From: Streptomyces longwoodensis
GTDB taxonomy: Bacteria; Actinomycetota; Actinomycetes; Streptomycetales; Streptomycetaceae
Direction of reading: 5' to 3'
NCBI RefSeq assembly: GCF_001514125.1
Contig: NZ_KQ948549.1
Coordinates: 707,257 to 771,256, forward strand
Length of the DNA stretch: 64,000 bases
The number at the start of each line of letters is the position of its first letter. The stretch's first letter is position 1. This document shows positions 34,455-42,590 of the stretch, piece by piece. Below the pieces are notes generated by a model. The model had not been told where the DNA came from and did not search any database. It saw nothing but the letters and a program-made list of their open reading frames with translations. A program made the translations under genes and the position numbers.

Positions 34455-36248
34455 TCAGGAAGCGCGTGCGGAGAGCCAGGTCTCCAGCACCAGGAGCGAC
34501 CAGAGCGTCTCGGCGGCGTCGGCCGTCGGCGTCTCGGTCTGGGTGCGGAACAGGTCGTGGACGGCGCGGGCGCGGACGTAGTCGTGGCAGCGGGCGCCGG
34601 GCGCGAGGAGGAGGTCGCCGATCATGCCGTACAGCGCCTCCCCGGGCTTGATCATGGCGGTGATGGGCAGGGTGAAGGGCTGTTTGGGACGCTCGACGAC
34701 GCTGCGCGGCACCCAGCGGCGGGCGGCCTCGGCGACGGGCGCCTTCACGATGCCGTCGGCCACCTTGACGTGGGCCGGCAGCGAGTGGGCCAGCCGGATC
34801 ACGGACGGCTGGAGGAACGGGATGCGGGCCTCCACCGAGTGGGCCATGCCGAGGTGGTCGACGCGGCGCAGGATGTAGTACGGGAACCGCTCGAACTGGT
34901 CGTACCGCAGCAGCGTCTCGAGCTTGCCGTGCTGCCCGGACCGCACCCGCTCGTCGAGGTCGTCGCCGATGCCGTCGCCGAAGAACCCGCCGGCCTCCTC
35001 GACGAGCCGGAGGTACTCGGGGGTGTACAGGCGCTCCAGGGCCGTTCGGTGTACGGCGGCCAGGGCGTCCTGGTAGGCGCGGTGCCAGGTGAGGGAGCCG
35101 TCCTGGGTGGCCTTGTCGAACCGGGCGTACCCGGCGAAGAGTTCGTCGGCGCCGTCGCCGGTCAGCGCGACCTTGAACCCGGCCTGGTGCACGGCCTCGA
35201 ACAGGGCGAAGGTGCTGAGGCTGTGCGGGGCGTTGTTGGGCTGGTCGAGGTGGCGGACGAACCGCTCGACCAGGGCCGGGAAGGCTGCCGGGTCGAGCAG
35301 GACCTGGTGGTGCCGGGTCCCGCAGTGCCGGGCGACCTCCTCGGCGAAGTGCCGTTCGTCCGACGGCCATTCACCCCGGTAGGCGATGTTGAAGGAGGCG
35401 AGGTCGGGCACCAGGTCGGCGGCGAGCGCGGTGGTGTAACCGGAATCGAGACCGCCGCTGGTGATGACGCACACCGGGACGTCCGCGTCGAGCATGCGGC
35501 TCATCTCGTCCCGGAGGATCTCGTCGAGCCGGGCCCCCGCCGCGGCGACGGTCGGTTCCCCGTCGAGCGGGTCGACGGGGTCCTCGGCCAGGGGTGTCTG
35601 GGCGACCTTGAGGCGCCCGTCCGCGAAGCGCAGCACCGACCCCGGCTTCAGGGTCCGCACCCGGGTGTAGACGGTGCCGGGGCCCCAGACCGCGCGGCCG
35701 CCGAGGTACCGGTCCACGGCGAGCGGGTCGATCGTGTCGGGGAAGTCGGGCAGTCGGCCGAGCGCCCGCAGCTCCGAGGCGAAGCACAGCCGGCTGCCGT
35801 TGCCGGAGAGGTAGTAGTAGAGCGACTTCATGCCGGCGTGGTCGGTGAACAGCTTCAGGCACGGTTCCTCGCGGCGGTCGACCACCGCGACGGCGAACAT
35901 GCCCTCCAGCCGGCTGACGAAGGCGTCCCCGTGGACCTCGTAGAGCGGCAGCAGGACGTCACCGTCGCAGTCGCCGCTGAAGGAGTAGCCCCGGGCGGCC
36001 AACTCCGCGCGCAGTGCCCGGTGGTTGTAGATCTCGCCGTTGAAGACGCAGGACAACCCCGGGCGCTCGAAGGGCTGGTGGCCGTCGGCGACGCCCTGGA
36101 TCGCGAGCCGGTTGTTGCCCAGCGTCCAGCCGTCACCGGAGCGGCGGGTCATCTCGTCGGGTCCGCCCTCGCGCATCGTGCCCGCGACGTCGTCCCACAC
36201 CCGCGGGCTGATCGTCGCCCCGCCGAAGGAGCCGTAGATGCGGCACAC
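34455..36248 (-). CDS. Glutamine-hydrolysing asparagine synthetase homologue
   Basis: A 597-residue AsnB-like amidotransferase. The N-terminal Ntn glutaminase domain keeps the nucleophile as Cys2 (MCRIYGSFGG), with NNRLAIQGV and FNGEIYNHRALR. The C-terminal synthetase domain has the PPi-loop motif ITSGGLDSGYTT and ALTGDGADELFAGY. Because the Cys is retained, it should use glutamine as nitrogen donor, unlike beta-lactam synthetases, which have lost that activity. In biosynthetic clusters such enzymes amidate a carboxylate. The GTG at 36248 gives Cys directly after the initiator Met; it lies 2 nt from the previous stop. Confidence 0.9.
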   Translation of the reverse strand: MCRIYGSFGGATISPRVWDDVAGTMREGGPDEMTRRSGDGWTLGNNRLAIQGVADGHQPFERPGLSCVFNGEIYNHRALRAELAARGYSFSGDCDGDVLLPLYEVHGDAFVSRLEGMFAVAVVDRREEPCLKLFTDHAGMKSLYYYLSGNGSRLCFASELRALGRLPDFPDTIDPLAVDRYLGGRAVWGPGTVYTRVRTLKPGSVLRFADGRLKVAQTPLAEDPVDPLDGEPTVAAAGARLDEILRDEMSRMLDADVPVCVITSGGLDSGYTTALAADLVPDLASFNIAYRGEWPSDERHFAEEVARHCGTRHHQVLLDPAAFPALVERFVRHLDQPNNAPHSLSTFALFEAVHQAGFKVALTGDGADELFAGYARFDKATQDGSLTWHRAYQDALAAVHRTALERLYTPEYLRLVEEAGGFFGDGIGDDLDERVRSGQHGKLETLLRYDQFERFPYYILRRVDHLGMAHSVEARIPFLQPSVIRLAHSLPAHVKVADGIVKAPVAEAARRWVPRSVVERPKQPFTLPITAMIKPGEALYGMIGDLLLAPGARCHDYVRARAVHDLFRTQTETPTADAAETLWSLLVLETWLSARAS

Positions 36249-36250
36249 GG

Positions 36251-37198
36251 TCAGGCCTCCGTCCGCGTGAGGGCGCCGACGGGTTCCCGGGCGCAGTCCA
36301 CCGCGCTCTGCCGTGCGGCCGGGTAGTGGCGGCCGAGGAACTCGGTGACGATCTCGACCTGCCGCAGGATGTCCTCGAGCTGGGCCGGGGTGGGGCTGGT
36401 GCCGTGACCGTCGAGTGCGCTGTTGCCGGTCTTGAGGTAGACGGGCGCGGCCACCCGCACGATGTCGGGCGCCTCGTAGGTGCGGACGAAACCACCGGAC
36501 GTGCGGGGGTTGTCCACGTGGCAGTCGAGCGGGATGGCCACGGCCTGGCGCAGCGCGGCGATCATCGGCAGGGTGAGGTCGCGCACGGGGTTGAAGCTGT
36601 TCGCGCCGAGCATCTCCAGCAGCTGCGCGGCGGCCGGATTGCCCTGACCGCAGTGGGCGGAGACCTTCAGGTGGATGTCCATGGGCAGGTCACCGGCGTT
36701 GCGCAGCCGGCCCAGCACCCACAGCAGCCCTTCGTCGTAGACGACGAACCCGCGTACCCCGAGGTCGATGCCGCGCTTGACGTCCTCGACGGCGCGCACG
36801 ACCTGCTCCTGGCCGCGCAGCCGGTAGCCGATCCGCGCACCCTCCGGCGTCTGCACGCTGGCGCCGATGTCGTACCCGGCTCGCGGGCCGACGGACATCA
36901 GGATCTGGGCGCCGTACTCCTCACCGAGGGCGACGTACTCGCTGATCGCCCGGGCGGTGTGCCGGTACATGCCGCGCGTCTCGGTGATGCGGTTGATGGC
37001 GAAGCCCCGGCGGCGGCTCTCGGCGAGCAGGGTCTCGGCGGCCTGCACGGAGTTCACCGTGGGCACCTCGATCCGGTAGTGGCCGCCGTCGGCGAACCGT
37101 CCGCTCGAGCCGGCGGGGCCGTGCGCGTCCCCGTCCGGCAGCCCGAGCCGGGCGAGCTGGGTGCGCGTCCGCTCGTAGAAAGCGGTCGTGTGCGTCAT
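36251..37198 (-). CDS. Peptidase U32-like TIM-barrel protein
   Basis: A 315-residue protein that resembles the U32 peptidase family barrel. FADGGHYRIEVPTVNSVQA, the block MDIHLKVSAHCGQGNPAAAQ, then LLEMLGANSFNPVRDLTLP and ALRQAVAIPLDCHVDNPRTS carry the conserved Cys and Asn residues. Known U32 members modify tRNA or ubiquinone precursors or act in natural-product pathways, so proteolysis is not assured. The ATG overlaps the stop of the ATP-grasp gene (ATGA at 37195-37198). Its role here is unknown; it could be a hydroxylase-like or amidohydrolase-like tailoring protein. Confidence 0.65.
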   Translation of the reverse strand: MTHTTAFYERTRTQLARLGLPDGDAHGPAGSSGRFADGGHYRIEVPTVNSVQAAETLLAESRRRGFAINRITETRGMYRHTARAISEYVALGEEYGAQILMSVGPRAGYDIGASVQTPEGARIGYRLRGQEQVVRAVEDVKRGIDLGVRGFVVYDEGLLWVLGRLRNAGDLPMDIHLKVSAHCGQGNPAAAQLLEMLGANSFNPVRDLTLPMIAALRQAVAIPLDCHVDNPRTSGGFVRTYEAPDIVRVAAPVYLKTGNSALDGHGTSPTPAQLEDILRQVEIVTEFLGRHYPAARQSAVDCAREPVGALTRTEA

Positions 37199-38490
37199 CG
37201 CGTGACCTCCATGCCGAGCAGCTCGGCCGTGCGCCGGACGATGTCCTCGGCGATCCGTATCGAGGTGGCGCGGTCGGCGTGCACGACCTGCACCTCCCCG
37301 AAGTTGCCGAGGTTGCCGCGGCAGGGCGGGATCGTGTCGCCGTCGGGGAACCGGACGGTGAGGGCGTGCAGGTCGGCGCCGTACTCGGCCGCGGCCCAGC
37401 CGAGGTCGGGCACCTGCCGCGGCCGGGGTACGGCGTCCACGGCACCGAACCACCGGACCGTCGCGTAGCGGGTGAACTCGGTGGGGCCGCGCTCGATCCG
37501 CTCGTCGAGGTGGATGCGGACGAGCAGGTCGAAGATGTCGCCGCCGCCGGCGAGCCGGAACAGGTTGGGCAGGCAGGAACCCATGATCCTCGGGTTGAGT
37601 TCGATCAGCCGTGGTCGGCCGTCGGTACCGAGCATGATCTCCACGTGGAAGATGCCGAGCCGGAGGCCCATCGCGCCGACGACCGCCTCGGCGTACTCCA
37701 TGACGCGGTCGTGTTCGGCGGGAGTGATGCCGGCCGGGATGGTGGTTCCCGTCTCCAGGGCCTCGTGCCGGTCCCACGTGGAGCGCTCGCTGACCGCGAG
37801 GCGCAGGAACCTGCCGTGGGCCAGGCCGATCTCGGCGGAGACGAAGCGCCCGCTCAGGTACTCCTCGACCAGGATGCCGGTCCGGTAGGCCCCGGCGGCC
37901 GGTGCCGCGGCGAGGACCGCCCGCAGTTCCCCGGGGTCCGCCACGACGTGGGCGCCCTCGCTGCCCGACCCCCGGGCGGGCTTGACGACCACGGGGTAGC
38001 CGGTGCGGGCGGCGAACGCGGCGGCCTCGTCGAAGCCGGTGACGACCGCGTGCCGGGTGCTGTCCAGGCCCGCCGCGGCCAGGACGTCGCGGCAGCGGTC
38101 CTTCTGCTTGGCCGCCTCGGCGGCGCGCGCGTCGGTGAACGGCACGCCGATCTCCTCCGCGATCACCGCGACCGGCACGACGAGTGCGTCGACGGTGGCG
38201 ACGAAGCCGTCGACGGGCCGCTCCGCGTGGACGGCGTGGATGCGGCGCCGCAGTGCTTCGATGTCCGTCGCGTCCTGGAGGACGTGCACCCGGTCGACGT
38301 ACTTGGCGTAGGGCGAGGACTCGAAGTCGATGTTCTGCGACTGCTCCATCCGCAGCGAGCGGATGAGGGTGACGTGGTGGCCGAGCCGCTTGGCCGCCTC
38401 GAACGCCGGGGCGTTGCCGGCCTTCCAGGTCACGAACACCACGTGCTGCGGGGCGTATCCGTCCTCCCGGTGGGTGGCCGCCGTCGTCAT
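37195..38490 (-). CDS. ATP-grasp carboxylate-amine ligase
   Basis: A 431-residue ATP-grasp enzyme. The central ATP-binding region is YPVVVKPARGSGSEGAHVVA, followed by GILVEEYLSGRFVSAEIGL and the metal-binding FHVEIMLGTDGRPRLIELNP. Relatives ligate amino acids (dapdiamide, bacilysin and similar pathways) or carboxylate biotin-like substrates. In this cluster it probably joins an amino acid to another unit. It overlaps the NRPS stop by four bases (ATGA at 38487-38490), so the NRPS and the ligase are produced together. Confidence 0.85.
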   Translation of the reverse strand: MTTAATHREDGYAPQHVVFVTWKAGNAPAFEAAKRLGHHVTLIRSLRMEQSQNIDFESSPYAKYVDRVHVLQDATDIEALRRRIHAVHAERPVDGFVATVDALVVPVAVIAEEIGVPFTDARAAEAAKQKDRCRDVLAAAGLDSTRHAVVTGFDEAAAFAARTGYPVVVKPARGSGSEGAHVVADPGELRAVLAAAPAAGAYRTGILVEEYLSGRFVSAEIGLAHGRFLRLAVSERSTWDRHEALETGTTIPAGITPAEHDRVMEYAEAVVGAMGLRLGIFHVEIMLGTDGRPRLIELNPRIMGSCLPNLFRLAGGGDIFDLLVRIHLDERIERGPTEFTRYATVRWFGAVDAVPRPRQVPDLGWAAAEYGADLHALTVRFPDGDTIPPCRGNLGNFGEVQVVHADRATSIRIAEDIVRRTAELLGMEVTR

Positions 38491-41400
38491 GCCGTCCTCC
38501 TCGCGAAGCGCTGTCCGATGCGGACGTAGGCCGGGCTGTCGGTGCCGGGCGCCGGGATGAAGGAGATGGAGCCGGCCAGGACGTTCCTCTCCGACATGGA
38601 GCTGAACCCGCCGGCGCCGGACAGGACGAGGTCGCCCTCGTCCAGCTGCCGCCAGGCGCCGTCGGGCTGTCGCTCGGAGTAGGCGTAGCGCAGGTGCTCC
38701 CGGCCGGGCGCGACCCGCAGCAGGTAGCCGTCGGAGGCGTACGTGCCCACGCAGTCGCCGAGGGCCATGGTGAACGGCCGGCCCGTGCGGATCAGTCCGG
38801 CCCCGGTGAGCCCGCGCAGGAGGTCCTCGTAGAGGCCGAACGCCGGGTAGGCGTTGGCGAGCAGCACCAGGAAGGACCCGTTCTCGGGGAAGACCTGGAC
38901 GAAGTTGTGGTGGCCGCTGCCGTTGGAGTTGAAGCCGAAGGCGGTCGGTCCGAACATCAGCCAGCCCAGACCCCAGGCGTGCATGAAGTGGTGCCCCGGG
39001 ACGGGGATCTGCGGGGTGCGCATCTCCTGGGCGAGCGCGGCCGACAGCAGCCGTTCGCCGTCGCCGGTCACCCCGTCGTTCAGGGCGAGCGCGGCGATCC
39101 GCGCCACGTCCTCGACGGTGAGGCAGACCGAGAACGAGCCGGCCGCGTCGTCGGCGACCGTCTGCCGGGGCGGATCGTGGCGCAGGTAGCGCTGGGCGCC
39201 CTCGTCCCACAGGAAGCCGTCCGAGACGGTGCCCCCGTAGTGGCCGTGCTCGCCGAGGGTCTCGGGGATCTCCCGGATCCCGAGCGGGCCGAGCATCAGC
39301 TCGTTGACGGCGCGGCGCCAGGGGACGCCGAGCAGCTTCTCGATCAGTGCCGCGACGATGGAGGTGCCGACCGCGGAGTACGCGAACACCTCACCCGGCT
39401 CGAACAACTGGCCGTACGCGCTGAGCGTGTCGATGTAGGCGGCGAGGCCGGGGAGGTCGGTGTCGTGCCAGACCTCGTAGGAGTCGTCCACCCCGCTGGT
39501 GTGGGACAGCAGCTGGCGCAGGGTGACCTCGACGGTACGGCCGTCGCGGCGCCGGAACGCCTCCGGGAGCAGCGCGTGCAGCGGCTCGTCCAGGCCCACC
39601 AGGCCACGGTCGACCAGGCGCAGGGCGACGAAGGCGAGCATCGGCTTGGTGAGACAGGTGACGCGCTGGCGGGTGTGCGCGCCATAGGGGTCCCCGGTGC
39701 GCTCGTCCACCACGCCGTAGTAGGTGAACGCGGTCGTGCCGTCGAGGTGGACGGCCATCCCGGCGCCGGGCAACCCGTGGCCGAGGCCCGACTCCCGCAG
39801 GGTCCGCGCCAGGTCGCGCAGGGTGTCCGCGGTGGCGGCGGTGGCGCCGGGTGTCGTGCGAGGGGTCTGGGCACGCTTGCGGGACAGCAGTCCGCTCTGG
39901 GCGGCGAGTGTGCGGTGCTCGTACACCTCGGCCACCCGGACCGTGCGGCCCGCCGCGTCGGAGAGCCGGGCCGCGAGCAGGTTGGCCAGCAGGGAGTGGC
40001 CGCCGACGGAGAAGAAGTCCAGGTCCGGGGTGGGGGACGGGATGCCGAGCAGGTCGGCCCAGATCCCGGCGACCGCGGTCCGGTCCGGGTCACCGCCCGG
40101 GGCTCCGGCCACGGTCCGCAGGCCCCAGTCCACGTCCCGCGCGGCGAGAGCTTTGCGGTCGACCTTTCCGTTGGGCAGCTGGGGCAGCCGGTCCTCCACG
40201 AGGATCTTGGCGGGCTGCATGTAGTGGGGGAGTGCGGCGCGCAGCCGTGCGGTCATGGCCGCGACCGACACCGTGCCGCCGTCCCGGGCCACGTAGCACA
40301 CCAGCCGGGTGTCGTCGCCGACGGGCACGGCGAGCGCGGCGACGTCGCGCAGCCCGACGGCCTCGCGCAGGACCGCCTCGATCTCGCCCAGTTCGATCCG
40401 GAAGCCGCGCACCTTCACCTGGTGGTCCCTGCGGCCCAGGAAGCGCAGTTCACCGTCCTCGGTCCAGCAGGCCAGGTCCCCCGTGCGGTAGAGCCGCCCG
40501 TCGGTGTGCCCGGCGAGGTGGGCGGGGGCGGGCACGAACGCGGCGGCGGTGCGCTCCGGGTCGTTGAAGTATCCGGCGGCCACACCGTGGCCGCCCAGGT
40601 GGAGTTCACCGGTGCTGCCCTTCGGCACCAGCCGTCCGTGGGCGTCCAGCAGGAAGACCACGGTGTTGTGGATCGGCCGGCCGATGGTGGGGGCGGTGGC
40701 GGTCGGGCCGGTGAAGCACTTCGCGGTGGAGTACGTGGTGTCCTCGGACGGGCCGTACAGGTTGAACAGGCGTGCGATGCCGGTCTTCTCGAAGGCGGCG
40801 TTGACGAGTTCCTTGGACAGGGGCTCGCCGGCCACGTTGAGCACCCGGGTCGAGGGCGGCACCGCCCCCCGCTGGAGCAGCACGTTGGCCGCGCTCGGCA
40901 CGGTGTTGATCAGCGTGGGCCGCAGCCCCTCCTCCTCGGTGAGCGACAGGACGTTGTCCACGACGACCACACAGCCGCCACGGGTGAGCGGTGCCCACAG
41001 CTCGTAGACCGAGAGGTCGAAGTTGAGCGAGGTGGAGAACAGGACCCGGGCGACCTCGTCGTCGTGGTACGTCCGCCGGGCCCAGGCCAGCAGGGCGGCC
41101 ACGTTGCGGTGGCTGATCACCACGCCCTTGGGCCGGCCGGTCGAGCCGGAGGTGTGGATCAGGTGGGTGGCGGCGGTCGCGGGGACGGCGAGGTCGAGGG
41201 GAGCGGTGTCCGCGCCGGACGCCTCCTCCCACAGTTCCGTGAACCGGAGCCCGGACGCACCGGTGTCCTCGAGCCAGCCGGGTGCGACCGTGTCCCCGTG
41301 CACGACGGTGGCCAGGTCGGCGGTCCCGGCGATGGTCCGCAGCCGGTCGGCGGGGTAGGCAGGGTCCAGGGGGACGTAGGCGCACCCGGCCTTGTGGACG

Positions 41401-42317
41401 GCGAGGAGCAGCACGACCAGGCGGTGGCTGCGGGGCAGGGACACCCCGACCCGGGAGCCCGGGCCGACCCCCGCGGCGGCGAGGGCGCGGGCCAGCCGGT
41501 TGGCCTCCGCGTCCAGTTGGCGGTAGGTCAGGGTCGTGCCCCGCCACTCGACGGCCGGCGCTCCGGGCGTCCGGGCGGCCTGGGCCTCGACCAGGGCGTG
41601 CACGGGGGTGTCGGCGGCGTAGGGGAGCGCCGTGTCGTTGACCTCGTCGACGAGGTGGCGGACCTCGGCTTCGGAGAGCACGCGCAGGTCGACCGCCGCG
41701 GCACCGGGGTGGCGGACGGCGTCCTCGAGCAGGGTGTCGAGACCCGCGGCCAGCCGGGAGACGAACTCGGGCGCGAAGAGGTGACGGTCGTGGTGCAGGG
41801 TGAGGCGCAGGCCCGCGCCGGTTCGGACGCTCTCCAACAGCAGCGCGAAGCCGTCCGGTGCGCTGCCGGTGCCGTCGTGGTCGACGCAGCCCACGAGCAG
41901 GCCGCTGCCCGACCCGGTGGGCGCGGGCGTGCCGTCGGCGGCCGCGTCCCGGTACCCGGCCGCCCAGGCAGCCGCCAGGGAGCACAGGGTGGCGTCCGGC
42001 GGGAACGACGTCCGTACGCCCACGGGGCGCTCCAGGGGTGCGCCGTCCGTCCCGCCCACCCGCGCCACCACGAAGTCGTCCTGGCCGCTGTGGCGGTGCA
42101 GGAGCACCGCGAACGCCGCGTGCAGGAGGTCCGGGACCTCGATGCCGCCCCGGTCGGCGAGTGCGGTGAGCTCTTCGGGACGGTCGTGGGTCCACGTGTG
42201 CGTCATCGGCGTCCGCGTCCCTGCCCGAGGACGCGCGCCGTCCCGGAGGGGGAGGTGCAGGGCAGGGGCCTCATCCGGCGGAATCACGGTGGACGAGGCG
42301 GCAGATATGTCCACCAT
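38487..42317 (-). CDS. Single-module NRPS: partial C, A, PCP, beta-lactamase-fold domain
   Basis: A 1276-residue synthetase. Residues about 50-215 are only the C-terminal half of a condensation domain, with no HHxxxDG. The A domain (about 240-725) has TSGSTGRPKG, FDLSVYE, NLYGPSED and LPNGKVDRK. Pocket residues read by alignment to GrsA are D-L-Y-N-N-A-L-T, one residue from a known alanine code. The PCP (about 750-810) has Ser775 in FFSVGGHSLL. A class C beta-lactamase/esterase-fold domain follows (about 855-1190), in which the SxxK motif reads C-L-T-K (Cys888, Lys891) and the YxN motif is YSA. It may release or transfer the aminoacyl unit. The ATG at 42317 has AAGGAAAAGG upstream. Confidence 0.85.
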   Translation of the reverse strand: MVDISAASSTVIPPDEAPALHLPLRDGARPRAGTRTPMTHTWTHDRPEELTALADRGGIEVPDLLHAAFAVLLHRHSGQDDFVVARVGGTDGAPLERPVGVRTSFPPDATLCSLAAAWAAGYRDAAADGTPAPTGSGSGLLVGCVDHDGTGSAPDGFALLLESVRTGAGLRLTLHHDRHLFAPEFVSRLAAGLDTLLEDAVRHPGAAAVDLRVLSEAEVRHLVDEVNDTALPYAADTPVHALVEAQAARTPGAPAVEWRGTTLTYRQLDAEANRLARALAAAGVGPGSRVGVSLPRSHRLVVLLLAVHKAGCAYVPLDPAYPADRLRTIAGTADLATVVHGDTVAPGWLEDTGASGLRFTELWEEASGADTAPLDLAVPATAATHLIHTSGSTGRPKGVVISHRNVAALLAWARRTYHDDEVARVLFSTSLNFDLSVYELWAPLTRGGCVVVVDNVLSLTEEEGLRPTLINTVPSAANVLLQRGAVPPSTRVLNVAGEPLSKELVNAAFEKTGIARLFNLYGPSEDTTYSTAKCFTGPTATAPTIGRPIHNTVVFLLDAHGRLVPKGSTGELHLGGHGVAAGYFNDPERTAAAFVPAPAHLAGHTDGRLYRTGDLACWTEDGELRFLGRRDHQVKVRGFRIELGEIEAVLREAVGLRDVAALAVPVGDDTRLVCYVARDGGTVSVAAMTARLRAALPHYMQPAKILVEDRLPQLPNGKVDRKALAARDVDWGLRTVAGAPGGDPDRTAVAGIWADLLGIPSPTPDLDFFSVGGHSLLANLLAARLSDAAGRTVRVAEVYEHRTLAAQSGLLSRKRAQTPRTTPGATAATADTLRDLARTLRESGLGHGLPGAGMAVHLDGTTAFTYYGVVDERTGDPYGAHTRQRVTCLTKPMLAFVALRLVDRGLVGLDEPLHALLPEAFRRRDGRTVEVTLRQLLSHTSGVDDSYEVWHDTDLPGLAAYIDTLSAYGQLFEPGEVFAYSAVGTSIVAALIEKLLGVPWRRAVNELMLGPLGIREIPETLGEHGHYGGTVSDGFLWDEGAQRYLRHDPPRQTVADDAAGSFSVCLTVEDVARIAALALNDGVTGDGERLLSAALAQEMRTPQIPVPGHHFMHAWGLGWLMFGPTAFGFNSNGSGHHNFVQVFPENGSFLVLLANAYPAFGLYEDLLRGLTGAGLIRTGRPFTMALGDCVGTYASDGYLLRVAPGREHLRYAYSERQPDGAWRQLDEGDLVLSGAGGFSSMSERNVLAGSISFIPAPGTDSPAYVRIGQRFARRTA

Positions 42318-42590
42318 CAGCCTTTTCCTTACGTCACGTTCGAACAACGGGTGAAATCGGCGTCGGGACGCCGAGGTATTTTCTTGCCTTGCGTTCTCGC
42401 CTTACGAAAAACTGATGTCCAGGGACTTTCGCCCCGTCCTTTTCCGTGATGATGGAAGATCGGCGCGGCGAATTATCTAGCGACGAGGGCATGCGTATTC
42501 ACGCCGCCCGCACGAATGCTGATTCCCGGGTACATCCATCCCGTCGGCCGCTGAATACGAGCAGCACTGATCACGGGAACAACTGCACGC
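42318..42590. promoter_or_regulatory. AT-richer gap upstream of the NRPS gene
   Basis: This 273-bp interval between the MFS stop and the NRPS start is distinctly less GC-rich than the flanking genes (for example TTACGAAAAACTGATG near 42402). It most likely carries a promoter for the NRPS-to-TauD operon. No coding gene is evident and no exact promoter can be assigned. Confidence 0.35.

Noticed and set aside
34455..36248. Possible beta-lactam synthetase (clavam or carbapenem type) next to 2-oxoglutarate oxygenases
   Set aside because: Beta-lactam synthetases lack the catalytic Cys2 of the glutaminase domain, whereas it is intact here. No carboxyethylarginine synthase-like or CarB-like partner is present.
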